NCBI GenBank assembly: GCA_945870465.1
Contig: CAMBSS010000124.1
Span: forward strand, 1 to 12,696
Direction of reading: 5' to 3'
Origin: Bordetella parapertussis
Lineage (GTDB): Bacteria > Pseudomonadota > Gammaproteobacteria > Burkholderiales > SG8-41
Length of the DNA stretch: 12,696 nucleotides
The notes under the pieces were generated by a model that saw only the letters and a list, made by a program, of their open reading frames with translations, made no database searches and was not told the origin of the DNA. A program made the position numbers and the translations under genes. Positions 1 to 7,647 of the stretch are shown piece by piece. Each line of letters starts with the position of its first letter. The first letter of the stretch is position 1.

Positions 1-40
1 ACTCCGCAGGCTGCCGTCACTACCGCCTAAAACCATATGC

Positions 41-197
41 AACCGCCGACAACCGCAGATGAACGCAGATAAAGCCTTGAAGAACCTGACGATTGATATC
101 AAATACCGGGACATTCCGATGCACTGGTCTTACAGATGCATTACGCAAATCTTCATTTGATCCAATCGGCGTTTATCTGCGTCTATCGGCGGTTACA
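41..197. repeat. Inverted-arm repeat, 10-bp units (copy A)
   Basis: The left arm (42-71) is three 10-bp units, ACCGCCGACA, ACCGCAGATG and AACGCAGATA. The right arm (165-194) carries the reverse-complement type units ATCGGCGTTT, ATCTGCGTCT and ATCGGCGGTT. About 90 bp of apparently unique sequence separates the arms. The same design recurs at 7541-7633, 10738-10830 and 12463-12591. This copy lies directly upstream of the response regulator gene, so the promoter of that gene must lie in or very near it. The arms could form a hairpin in RNA or a cruciform in DNA. Family name and mobility are unknown to me. Confidence 0.7.
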
Positions 198-220
198 ACC
201 AAGACTTTTGAGGAATAGAT

Positions 221-607
221 ATGGCCAATGAACTGATCCTGATCGTCGAAGACAACGAAAAAAACCGCAAGCTGGTGCGCGATATCCTGCAGTTCAAGGG
301 CTACCAGTTGCTGGAGTCTGAAACCGCCGAGGAAGGCATCCGGCTGGCGAAAGAGAAAAAGCCGGCGCTGATACTGATGGACTTTCATCTGCCGGGCATG
401 AACGGCATCGAGGCATTCAAGGTGCTGCGCGCGGATCCGGAGACGAAATCGATACCGATCATCGCGGTCACCGCGTCTGCCATGACCGAGGATCGAAAAA
501 GAATGATGGACGCCGGATTTGACGGCCTGCAGACCAAGCCGATCAACGTCAAGGAATTTCTCGAAACTGTCGCGGCCACGCTGAAAAAGCACGCAGGTGC
601 GGCGTGA
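221..607 (+). CDS. Single-domain response regulator, CheY/DivK-like receiver
   Basis: This 128-residue protein is a complete receiver domain with no output domain. The acidic pocket is E10/D11, the phospho-acceptor is D54 (in [13 protein letters not shown]), the switch threonine is T84 (AVTAS) and the conserved lysine is K106 (TKPIN). It should be phosphorylated by a histidine kinase not present in the window and act through protein contacts, as CheY and DivK do. The start is supported by GAGGA at 210-214, six bases before the ATG. Its stop TGA overlaps the GTG start of the receiver-cyclase gene by 4 nt, implying one transcript and coupled translation. The beginning ([16 protein letters not shown]) is typical of DivK-like proteins associated with hybrid kinases. 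The family assignment is firm; the partner kinase is unknown. Confidence 0.93.
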   Translation: MANELILIVEDNEKNRKLVRDILQFKGYQLLESETAEEGIRLAKEKKPALILMDFHLPGMNGIEAFKVLRADPETKSIPIIAVTASAMTEDRKRMMDAGFDGLQTKPINVKEFLETVAATLKKHAGAA

Positions 608-1716
608 CCGAAACCGCCAAAATCCTCGTGGTCGACGACACGCCTCTCAACGTGAAGATGCTGCTCGACGTCCTCACGTACAAAGGCTATGCGGTGGTGA
701 CCGCGGGTTCCGGCGCGGAAGCGCTGGTAAAAGTCGAAGCCGAGAAACCGGATCTGGTATTGCTCGACGTCATGATGCCGGGCATGAACGGCTACGAAAC
801 CTGCCAGAAAATCCGCGCCAATCCCGCCACGCAGCTGCTGCCGGTCGTCATGGTGACGGCGCTCGATCCCGCGCAGGAGCGCGTCAAGGGCATCGAAGCG
901 GGGGCCGACGATTTCCTGACCAAGCCGATCAACCAGCCGGAACTGCTGGCGCGCGTTAAATCGCTGCTGCGGGTCAAGGGCCTCAACGATACGGTGCAGG
1001 CGCAAGCCACCCAGCTTGCCGATTGGAACAGGAAGCTCGAAGAGCGCGTGCAGGAGCAGGTCAGCCAGCTCGACCGCCTCGGCCGCCTGAAAAATTTCTT
1101 CTCGCCGCAACTCGCCGAATCCATCGTCAGCGGCGGGGGCGAAGACCTCCTGAAAACCCACCGGCGCGAAGTGGTCGTGGTGTTTCTCGACATGCGCGGC
1201 TTTACCGCGTTCACCGACAGCAACGAGCCCGAGGAGGTCATGGGCGTGCTCTCGGAATACCATAAAGTGATGGGGCCGCTCATCCTCGCGCACGAAGGCA
1301 CGCTGGAGCGCTTCGTCGGCGACGGCATGATGATATTCTTCAACGACCCGATCAAGCTAGAAAACCCGACCCTGAACGCGGTCAAAATGGCGCTCGCGAT
1401 GCAGGAGCAATTCACGCCGCTGCGCGCAGCGTGGAAAAAACGCGGCTACGACCTTGATCTCGGCATCGGCTTCGTGCAAGGCTACGCGACGCTCGGCGCG
1501 ATTGGCTACGAGGGACGCTGGGACTACGCGTGCATCGGCAGCGTCACCAACCTTGCCGCGCGATTATGCAGCGAAGCCAAAGGCGGACAGATATTGACCA
1601 ACCAGAAAACGCTGGCGCGCATCGAAGATGCCGTCGAATCGGCGCCACTCGGCGAATTGACGCTGAAAGGCATTGCGCTACCGGTGCAGGCGCTTAATGT
1701 CACGGGGTTTAAGTGA
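604..1716 (+). CDS. Receiver-linked class III adenylate/guanylate cyclase
   Basis: The 370-residue protein has an N-terminal receiver domain (about 5-122; D10/D11 pocket, phospho-Asp D55, T85, K107), a charged helical linker (about 128-165) and a C-terminal class III nucleotide cyclase catalytic domain (about 187-340). In the cyclase, metal-binding aspartates D196 ([11 protein letters not shown]) and D240 ([11 protein letters not shown]) and transition-state residues N316 and R320 (SVTNLAARL) are present, so it should be active. The purine-specifying positions are unusual: R236 where adenylate cyclases have Lys, and A309 where they have Asp or Thr. Substrate (ATP or GTP) is therefore not settled. 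No membrane segment is seen; it should be cytosolic and switched by phosphorylation. It starts with GTG at 604, overlapping the preceding receiver gene in a GTGA junction. A cyclic-nucleotide-binding protein is encoded convergently just downstream. Confidence 0.93.
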   Translation: MTETAKILVVDDTPLNVKMLLDVLTYKGYAVVTAGSGAEALVKVEAEKPDLVLLDVMMPGMNGYETCQKIRANPATQLLPVVMVTALDPAQERVKGIEAGADDFLTKPINQPELLARVKSLLRVKGLNDTVQAQATQLADWNRKLEERVQEQVSQLDRLGRLKNFFSPQLAESIVSGGGEDLLKTHRREVVVVFLDMRGFTAFTDSNEPEEVMGVLSEYHKVMGPLILAHEGTLERFVGDGMMIFFNDPIKLENPTLNAVKMALAMQEQFTPLRAAWKKRGYDLDLGIGFVQGYATLGAIGYEGRWDYACIGSVTNLAARLCSEAKGGQILTNQKTLARIEDAVESAPLGELTLKGIALPVQALNVTGFK

Positions 1717-1722
1717 AGCGGC

Positions 1723-1811
1723 GATGGGTGATAGGCGATGGGCGATAAGCAGGATCTGCGGGACTATGCGTGAGATCGGTTTTACCCATTACCCATCGCT
1801 CATTGCTCATC
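1723..1811. repeat. Inverted arms of 7-bp tandem units
   Basis: Four 7-bp units in a row (GATGGGT, GATAGGC, GATGGGC, GATAAGC; 1723-1750) are followed, after a 33-bp spacer, by four units of the opposite orientation (ACCCATT, ACCCATC, GCTCATT, GCTCATC; 1784-1811). It fills the 130-bp gap between the convergent cyclase and cNMP-binding genes. Transcripts from either side would fold into an imperfect hairpin, so a terminator or 3'-end stabiliser role is plausible, but no strong T-tract follows either arm. The 7-bp period and different unit separate it from the 10-bp repeats elsewhere in the window. Confidence 0.65.
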
Positions 1812-1846
1812 ACTTGTTACTGCTCACGCATCACTGAAATACGAGG

Positions 1847-2317
1847 CTACTTCTTGCGCCGCTGCTCTCCGGAACGCGCATCGAGCAGCTTTTCGCTGGT
1901 CTCGCGCACGAGCGTGCTCATGCCGTGCAGGAGGCCGAACGAAAGCTCGGGGTAGCTCGCAATCAGGCCATGCAGCTTCAGTTTGTCGAGATACAGCAGT
2001 TGCGAGTCTTCGACGACGTGGGCGGTGGCGGACCGCGGTAAGCCGTCGAGCGGGCCCATCTCGCCGAAGCAGCCGCCCGCCTCCACGAGGCTGACGAAAT
2101 CCTCGACTTTGGCGTCGGGATTGATCGAGATGCCGATCTTGCCGGTCAGGACGATGTACATGCGGTCGCTCGGATCGTTGATCTCGAACACGCGCTCGCC
2201 CTTGAAGTAGGCCTCCTCCTGCATTTCCTCGACCACCACGCGGAGATCGTCCGTCGCGACTTCCGAGAAAATCTTCGTGCGCTTCAATATAACGATACGG
2301 TCAAAGAAATCTGCCAT
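1847..2317 (-). CDS. Stand-alone cyclic nucleotide-binding domain protein
   Basis: This 156-residue protein consists essentially of one CRP/PKA-type cyclic nucleotide-binding domain (about 10-125). The phosphate-binding cassette is canonical: FGEMGPLDGLPRSATAHV with E86 (ribose contact) and R95 (phosphate contact). No DNA-binding helix-turn-helix, kinase or channel domain follows; the C-terminus ends in a basic tail (EQRRKK). It is therefore a receptor or regulatory subunit rather than a transcription factor. The gene starts 7 bp after the stop of the large membrane protein gene, and its SD-like AGGGAG abuts that TAG stop, so the two are very likely co-translated. With a nucleotide cyclase gene converging on it, it probably senses that enzyme's product. 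Binding to the co-encoded transporter is inference. Confidence 0.92.
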   Translation of the reverse strand: MADFFDRIVILKRTKIFSEVATDDLRVVVEEMQEEAYFKGERVFEINDPSDRMYIVLTGKIGISINPDAKVEDFVSLVEAGGCFGEMGPLDGLPRSATAHVVEDSQLLYLDKLKLHGLIASYPELSFGLLHGMSTLVRETSEKLLDARSGEQRRKK

Positions 2318-2324
2318 GCTCTCC

Positions 2325-4988
2325 CTATCCCGCGGCGGGTGCTGCCGCGCATTCTGCTTTCAGCGCTTGTTCTGCGCACTCTTTCAGCCAGCAGTCTACA
2401 TGATTGGCGCACCACTCAAGCGCATCGGCCGCGCGTTTAAAACTCACCGTGCCCGGCACGATGTCCACCACTGCAGTGCTGTCGCTCGCCAGCAGCAGCA
2501 TTTGGCCCAGCTGCGCGCCCAGCGCGCTGTTGGCGATATTCGTCAGCGCCTCGCGCGCACGCGCAACCTGCCGCTTGTCCTTGCTCTTCAGCGCTATGTA
2601 CACGATGCGGATGCTGTGGCTGTCGCCGAGGTTTTCCATCGCCAGCAACGCGACTTCGAGTGTCTGCGTAAAACGCTCGGCAAGAACGATTTTCATCAGC
2701 ATCCAGCCGGCGTCAGCGCGTGTCGTGTCTGTTTCCAGCACGCGCAGGGCCTGCACCATCGCGGCCGCGTCCTTCAGCTTGCGCCCGGCAAAATCCTCGA
2801 ACGGCTGGCGCTGCACGCCCTGGCGCGACAAATAGGCGAGTACTTGCTGCTGCTGGCGCGGCGGCGCGCAATCTTCGTTCAGCCATGCAAACAGCCGCGC
2901 GGGCAAATCTTCTATGCATTCATCCAGTACACCCAGCGCCGCTTCGACCACGTTCGGGTGGCGGTCGGTCAACGCCGCGAAAGCCAGCCGCTCGCGGTCA
3001 GCCGCCGGCAGCAGGCGGTAGCATTCGACGCACGCTACGCGCATCTCCTGGCCGGGCGATTTGGCGAGCACTTCAAGCAACGCCGTCAGGCGCGCGTCCG
3101 CCTGCAACGCGCCCCGGCGTAATGCGGCGAGCGCGCCCTTTTTAACGGCGTCATCTGCGTGTTCGAGCAGGCCGCACAGCAGCGGCAGAAACGATGCCGG
3201 CATCGCGAGTCTTTGCCCGAGGTAGAGCCCGGCAAAAATGGAGGAAGTGCCCTGATCCGCGAGCAACGCCTGCCAGCGCTGCACGGCCATTTCTCGCTGG
3301 TCTTCGAGACCATAGCTCATGACGCCGAGAACGCCGCACGCAATGAGGCGCGGGTTACCGGAAGCGAAACACGGTTCGATCTGCTCCTGCATGCGCGGGT
3401 CTTTGGCTTCGAAGCGGGTCGACAGCACGGTCGCGCGCTCATGGGCGTCGCCGCGTTCGCGTTCCGATTCCAGCCGGTGCAACAGTTCTTCGGGCAGCTT
3501 GGGTCCGATCAGGCGCACCAGTTGATCGCATACCGGCGCGCTGGCATGCTGCATGCGTTCGAAAATAATGTCCGGTGCCTTCTCGGGAAAGGTATTCGCC
3601 AGCATGCGCGCATAAGTGAGGCAGATCTGCTCGTCCTGGTGTTTCACGCCGTCGACCAGGCGGGCGAACAATTCCGGGTCGGCCGTAGTGCCTATCGTGC
3701 CCAGACCTTCGCTCGGCAGAAAGAGCCTCTCCTTCAGCGTCGACAGCAAAGCCTCGACGTACGCGCGGTTGGTCTTGACGCTGAAATACAGATACAGCGC
3801 ACCCGCGATGACGCCGGCGGTCAGGTAGGAATAAGGCGCGTGCCATTTTTTCAGCATCTGCAGCACGAGGCCGACGAATATATAACCGCATGGCAACACC
3901 AGCATGAGCGACAGCGCGCGCGCCCTGCCCTGCATGTAGTCGGGCAAGGCATCGAAAAGCAGCGAGCGCGACGGATTGCGCATCGATGGCAGCAGCACGC
4001 GCCTGTTCATGGTGCTTACCAGTGCGGAGGGAACGTTGAAGAACGCGATCATGGCGCCAAAACACATCAGCGTGGTCGATGGGAAAACCAGGTTGATCGC
4101 GCGCACGCCAAACAGATTGATGACCTTGCTGGAAAAGAATATCTGCACCAGCACGGTGACCGCGCTCGACACTATGGTCAGCACGCCGAAGAGCACGGCC
4201 AGTTCCGCTTCGCTCTTGAAGTTCGCGTTATAAACCGCAAACGCCGCGTAGCCCAGGCAATTCAACGCGACCACCATGAAAAACACCGCCAGCGACGAAT
4301 ACAGCAGCAGCTTCGAGCGGCGCGCGAATTTAAGTCCCTGGGTGACCTGCTCGATGGTGCGCTTCAGCCCGCCGCCGCGCCGGCCGGGCGCAAAAAATGG
4401 CGACACTCCCACGCTGCGATGGCGCGTCACGACGATAATGACGGCGATCGCGGCGAGCCCGCTCCACACCAGCACCAGGCCCTGCACGCCGATAAAAGAC
4501 GTCATCGTCAGGATGAGGCCGCCCGCAACCTCGCCCAGTTGCAGGCCGGCCATGGTCATCGGCAGCAATCGCTTGCTTTGTTCGTTGTCGAAATTGGCGC
4601 TGAAATAGAGCGACGCGTGCATGACCAGCAGTTCGGAGCTGATTTCGAACAGCAGGTAGTACAGCGGGTAGGCCACCGTGTCGAGGTTCGAAAGCATCAG
4701 ATACCAGTTGCCGACCAGCATCACCGCCAGAGCGCCCAACAATATTTTGAAAGTTCGCTCGGGCGCGAGGCGGTCCGCGTAGGCCGCGTAGACGGTGCTC
4801 ACGGTGGCCATCAGCACGCCGAGCCCGAGATACATATAGGGCAGGTACTGGATGCCGAAGCGTTTCAGGAACAACGCGTCAGCGGTGCCGCGCCCGATGG
4901 CAAGGCCGGCGCTGATCACCAGAAATAGGCAGAAGAAATAGCCGAGACGCGGCCATTCCGCCTTTTTAACCATCAGCAACTTAGCCAT
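2325..4988 (-). CDS. NTT/MFS-like membrane protein with HEAT-like C-terminal domain
   Basis: With the start at 4988 (MAKLLMVKKAEW) the protein has 887 residues. The first about 420 hold roughly 11-12 hydrophobic segments. The stretch NPSRSLLFDALPDYMQGRARA, before the last two segments, resembles the conserved PTREMLY...K.KA region of ATP/ADP-translocase (NTT/TLC) proteins, so nucleotide or nucleotide-like transport is possible. Residues about 440-870 are soluble, rich in paired amphipathic helices (for example around DAVKKGALAALRRGAL and HPNVVEAALGVLDECIE), and read as HEAT/armadillo-like repeats. The reading frame is open up to 5054, but the added 22 residues are unlike a membrane-protein N-terminus. 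No strong SD is seen at 4988 or at the alternative ATG at 4973. It is first gene of an operon with the cNMP-binding protein. The substrate is unknown. Confidence 0.85.
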   Translation of the reverse strand: MAKLLMVKKAEWPRLGYFFCLFLVISAGLAIGRGTADALFLKRFGIQYLPYMYLGLGVLMATVSTVYAAYADRLAPERTFKILLGALAVMLVGNWYLMLSNLDTVAYPLYYLLFEISSELLVMHASLYFSANFDNEQSKRLLPMTMAGLQLGEVAGGLILTMTSFIGVQGLVLVWSGLAAIAVIIVVTRHRSVGVSPFFAPGRRGGGLKRTIEQVTQGLKFARRSKLLLYSSLAVFFMVVALNCLGYAAFAVYNANFKSEAELAVLFGVLTIVSSAVTVLVQIFFSSKVINLFGVRAINLVFPSTTLMCFGAMIAFFNVPSALVSTMNRRVLLPSMRNPSRSLLFDALPDYMQGRARALSLMLVLPCGYIFVGLVLQMLKKWHAPYSYLTAGVIAGALYLYFSVKTNRAYVEALLSTLKERLFLPSEGLGTIGTTADPELFARLVDGVKHQDEQICLTYARMLANTFPEKAPDIIFERMQHASAPVCDQLVRLIGPKLPEELLHRLESERERGDAHERATVLSTRFEAKDPRMQEQIEPCFASGNPRLIACGVLGVMSYGLEDQREMAVQRWQALLADQGTSSIFAGLYLGQRLAMPASFLPLLCGLLEHADDAVKKGALAALRRGALQADARLTALLEVLAKSPGQEMRVACVECYRLLPAADRERLAFAALTDRHPNVVEAALGVLDECIEDLPARLFAWLNEDCAPPRQQQQVLAYLSRQGVQRQPFEDFAGRKLKDAAAMVQALRVLETDTTRADAGWMLMKIVLAERFTQTLEVALLAMENLGDSHSIRIVYIALKSKDKRQVARAREALTNIANSALGAQLGQMLLLASDSTAVVDIVPGTVSFKRAADALEWCANHVDCWLKECAEQALKAECAAAPAAG

Positions 4989-5109
4989 GCAGGAAGAAAA
5001 TGATAGTGTATTTTTATGCGGGCCGCGGGGAGGGTTGATTATCCACACTCGCATTGAGAATTACAACTGCATAAGCGCAAATAACGCGTTGAAACAAGGC
5101 TGAAACAAC

Positions 5110-5363
5110 ATGCGAAGGGAAATGCCAGGGGAATATTCGCGGCTTGGCCGGCTCCACGGGTGGATTGCGGTGCTGCTGCTCTGGCCGGCCGTCGCGGGCG
5201 CCGCCCAGCGGCATGGAAACCGTCGCGAAATGTCGAAATCCTGGTCGACGTCGACCGCAGCGCGCAGACTTTACAAGTGGACAGCCGCGAGTTCGCCGGA
5301 TTTCTCGCGGCGCCAGGCCCGCACCTGCGCTTGATGCAATCGGGACTCGGACTGGCCAGGTAG
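5110..5363 (+). pseudogene. Possible frameshifted remnant of a small exported protein
   Basis: From the ATG at 5110 one frame encodes a signal-peptide-like segment (GWIAVLLLWPAVAGAA, about residues 18-33) and then becomes arginine/serine-rich nonsense before a stop. Another frame takes over around 5215 with a protein-like stretch (VEILVDVDRSAQTLQV) ending at the TAG at 5361-5363. Joined by one frameshift, they would make an exported protein of about 84 residues. The ILVDVDRSAQTLQV part is reminiscent of the first strands of L,D-transpeptidase (ErfK/YbiS) domains, but the catalytic Cys/His region is absent, so it would be a truncated relic. This is a weak call. Otherwise the 4989-5414 gap shows only the divergent promoters it must contain. 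Confidence 0.25.
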
Positions 5364-5414
5364 CCGGCCGTAGTATCATCGCGTTTTTCCGCATATTCCC
5401 AAGGACGCACCGAC

Positions 5415-7004
5415 ATGAAGCCTTTCGACTGGCAGTTCCCCTACCCTTCGCAACGCATGCCGATACTCGCGCGCAATTGCGTCGCGACATCGCAGCCCCT
5501 CGCCGCCCAGGCGGGGCTGCGCATGCTGATGAAAGGGGGCAGCGCCGTCGATGCCGTGCTGGCCACCGCGATTGCGCTGACCGTGCTCGAACCCACGAGC
5601 AACGGCATCGGCTCCGATGCGTTCGCCATTTTGTGGGACGGCAAGAAATTACAGGGGCTCAACGCGTCTGGCCGCTCGCCCGCGGCGTGGACCCCGGATC
5701 GCTTCAAAGGCCTCGACGCGATGCCGCAGCGCGGCTGGGATTCCGTCACCGTGCCCGGCGCAGTCTCCGCGTGGGTCGAACTGTCCAAAAAATACGGCAA
5801 GCTGCCGTTCGCGGATCTATTCGAGCCGGCGATAGAGTATGCCGCCAAAGGTTTCATGGTCTCCCCGACCATCGCGCGCCTGTGGGAAAAGCAGGTACCC
5901 GATCTCAAGTCGCAACCGGGCTACGCCGAAGCTTTCATGCCCAAGGGACGCGCGCCGCTGCCCGGCGAGACTTTCGTGTTTCCCGATCAGGCGCGCACGC
6001 TGCAACGCATCGCCGAAACGAAGGGCGAAGCTTTCTACAAAGGCGACCTCGCCGAAAAAATCGTCGCCCATGCCAGGCAGAACGGCGGCGCGATGACCAT
6101 GGACGACCTTGCAGCCCACCAGGTGGACTGGGTCGAACCGATCGGACAAAAGTACCGCGGTTACACGCTGCACGAGATTCCGCCCAACGGTCAGGGCATA
6201 GGCGCGCTGATATCTCTCGGCATCCTCGAAAACATCGACATGGGTGCGCTCGCTGTGGATTCGGCCGACAGCGTGCACGTGCAGCTCGAAGCGATGAAGC
6301 TCGCGTTCGCCGACATCTACGAATACGTGTCCGATCCCGCGACGATGCGCGTGACGCCGGCGCAAATGCTGGATCCTGCGTACTTGAAGAGCCGCGCCAA
6401 ACTGATCGACATGAAAAAAGCGCAGGACCCGAAATTCGGCACTCCGCCCACCGGCGGCACGGTGTACCTCACCGCGGCCGACGCGTCCGGCATGATGGTC
6501 TCTTATATTCAGTCGAACTACGCGGGCTTCGGTTCCGGTGTTGTCGTCAACGGTACCGGCATCAGCCTGCAAAACCGCGGCTACGGTTTCGTGCTCAAAC
6601 CCGGCCACGCGAACATCGTGGCGCCGCGCAAGCGCCCGTTCCAGACCATCATCCCGGCGTTCGTCACCAAGGACGGCAAACCGGTCATGAGTTACGGCGT
6701 GATGGGCGGCTCGATGCAGGCGCAGGGCCACTCGCAGGTCATGGTGCGGCTTGCCGACCATGGACAGAATCCACAAGCTGCTGCCGACGCGCCGCGCTGG
6801 CGCATCGATACCGGGCTCAACCTCGGCATCGAGCAAGGCGTGGATCCCGCGGTGATCGCGGAACTGAAGCGCCGCGGCCACAACATCACGCAGGCCGACC
6901 GCTGGAGCACCGACTTCGGCCGCGCGCAGTTGATCTACAAAATGGAAGACGGCTACCTCGCGGCGTCTGAGCGGCGCACCGACGGGCAAGCGGTAGGATT
7001 TTAG
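5415..7004 (+). CDS. Gamma-glutamyltransferase-family protein (YwrD-like)
   Basis: The 529-residue protein is a full-length Ntn-hydrolase of the GGT family, which self-cleaves at a conserved Thr to give large and small subunits. The N-terminus (PYPSQR...CVATSQPLAAQAGLRML..GGSAVDA) is family-typical. The predicted nucleophile is T349 in TGGTVYLTAAD, giving a small subunit of about 181 residues, and the oxyanion-type Gly pair is G431-G432 (VMGGS). R87 (ASGRSPAA) matches the Arg that binds the glutamyl carboxylate. The Asp-Asp pair that grips the amino group in E. coli GGT is replaced in LQNRGYGF, as in YwrD-like members, so the substrate need not be glutathione. No signal peptide is seen; it is probably cytoplasmic. 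AAGGA at 5401-5405 supports the start. The OsmC gene follows after 56 bp on the same strand. Confidence 0.93.
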   Translation: MKPFDWQFPYPSQRMPILARNCVATSQPLAAQAGLRMLMKGGSAVDAVLATAIALTVLEPTSNGIGSDAFAILWDGKKLQGLNASGRSPAAWTPDRFKGLDAMPQRGWDSVTVPGAVSAWVELSKKYGKLPFADLFEPAIEYAAKGFMVSPTIARLWEKQVPDLKSQPGYAEAFMPKGRAPLPGETFVFPDQARTLQRIAETKGEAFYKGDLAEKIVAHARQNGGAMTMDDLAAHQVDWVEPIGQKYRGYTLHEIPPNGQGIGALISLGILENIDMGALAVDSADSVHVQLEAMKLAFADIYEYVSDPATMRVTPAQMLDPAYLKSRAKLIDMKKAQDPKFGTPPTGGTVYLTAADASGMMVSYIQSNYAGFGSGVVVNGTGISLQNRGYGFVLKPGHANIVAPRKRPFQTIIPAFVTKDGKPVMSYGVMGGSMQAQGHSQVMVRLADHGQNPQAAADAPRWRIDTGLNLGIEQGVDPAVIAELKRRGHNITQADRWSTDFGRAQLIYKMEDGYLAASERRTDGQAVGF

Positions 7005-7060
7005 GACTGCGGCATTAAATCAAGCTCGCCTCTCGCGTCACTCCGCTCCCAAGGAAACAA

Positions 7061-7510
7061 ATGTCAGAACACAAAGCAAACGTAATCTGGGCGCGCAACG
7101 GCGCCGACTTCGGCTACAAAACTTATCCGCGCGACCACGTGTGGCGCTTTCCCAACGGCGTCGAGGTGCCCGGCTCTGCGGCGCCCGCCTATCTCGGCAA
7201 TCCGCAGCGCGTCGACCCCGAAGCCGCATTCGTCGCCGCGCTGTCGAGCTGCCACATGCTGACTTTTCTGGCGCTGGCGTCGAACAAGGGGTTCGTCGTC
7301 GACAGCTATGAAGATGCCGCGGTCGGGCATCTGGAAAAGAACGCCAACGGCAAGCTCGCCATCACGCGCGTCGATTTACATCCGAAAATCGTTTACAGCG
7401 GCGCCAAGCAGCCGGCGGCGACCGATCTCGAATGGCTGCACGACAAAGCGCACAAGGAATGCTTCATCGCGAACTCGGTAACCACAGAGGTCAAAGTCAT
7501 CACCGGCTAA
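7061..7510 (+). CDS. OsmC/Ohr-family peroxiredoxin-like protein
   Basis: This 149-residue protein matches the OsmC/Ohr family in length and layout. Two conserved cysteines are present: C64 in AALSSCHMLTFLALA, on the central helix, and C134 in HKECFIANSV. In this family they form the thiol pair that reduces organic hydroperoxides. The segment NPQRVDPEAAFVAALSSC is diagnostic. It is a cytosolic protein with no export signal. AAGGAA at 7051-7056 lies just before the ATG. The gene lies 56 bp after the GGT-family gene and is probably in the same transcript; a thiol-peroxide enzyme next to a GGT-family enzyme would fit thiol metabolism, but that link is inference. The family assignment is confident. 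Whether it is OsmC proper, Ohr or a third subgroup is not resolved. Confidence 0.93.
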   Translation: MSEHKANVIWARNGADFGYKTYPRDHVWRFPNGVEVPGSAAPAYLGNPQRVDPEAAFVAALSSCHMLTFLALASNKGFVVDSYEDAAVGHLEKNANGKLAITRVDLHPKIVYSGAKQPAATDLEWLHDKAHKECFIANSVTTEVKVITG

Positions 7511-7535
7511 ATCACTCAGCAACTTCTAAAGCAAA

Positions 7536-7635
7536 TCAGCCGCAGATACACGCTGATACACGCTGATAAAAGCTTATTAATGAACGCGGTGCGTCCGCAT
7601 TTTGTGCCTGAACATCTGCGTTTATCTGCGGCTAA
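7536..7635. repeat. Inverted-arm repeat, 10-bp units (copy B)
   Basis: The left arm is three exact 10-bp steps, CGCAGATACA, CGCTGATACA and CGCTGATAAA (7541-7570). The right arm is ATCTGCGTTT and ATCTGCGGCT (7614-7633), in opposite orientation. The arms lie between the 3' ends of the convergent OsmC and Bug genes and would fold into a hairpin in either transcript. T-tracts after the arms are short, so any termination would be weak or Rho-assisted. Confidence 0.7.
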
Positions 7636-7647
7636 TCGTTTCTGCCT

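Noticed and set aside
1..30. A possible C-terminal end of an upstream plus-strand gene (TPQAAVTTA then TAA).
   Set aside because: Only nine residues are visible with no family signal; a stop codon by chance cannot be excluded.
385..1293. Long minus-strand frame of 302 codons opposite the cyclase.
   Set aside because: Composition is a mirror of the coding strand and no domain is visible; the receiver and cyclase motifs are on the plus strand.
3159..4928. A 589-codon open frame on the plus strand.
   Set aside because: It is antisense to the membrane protein gene, is rich in Arg/His/Gln, and has no recognisable domain; it is a GC-rich shadow frame.
5144..6970. A 608-codon plus-strand open frame.
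   Set aside because: It runs out of frame through the GGT-family gene, is strongly Arg-rich, and lacks family motifs; the 5415-7004 frame carries all GGT landmarks.
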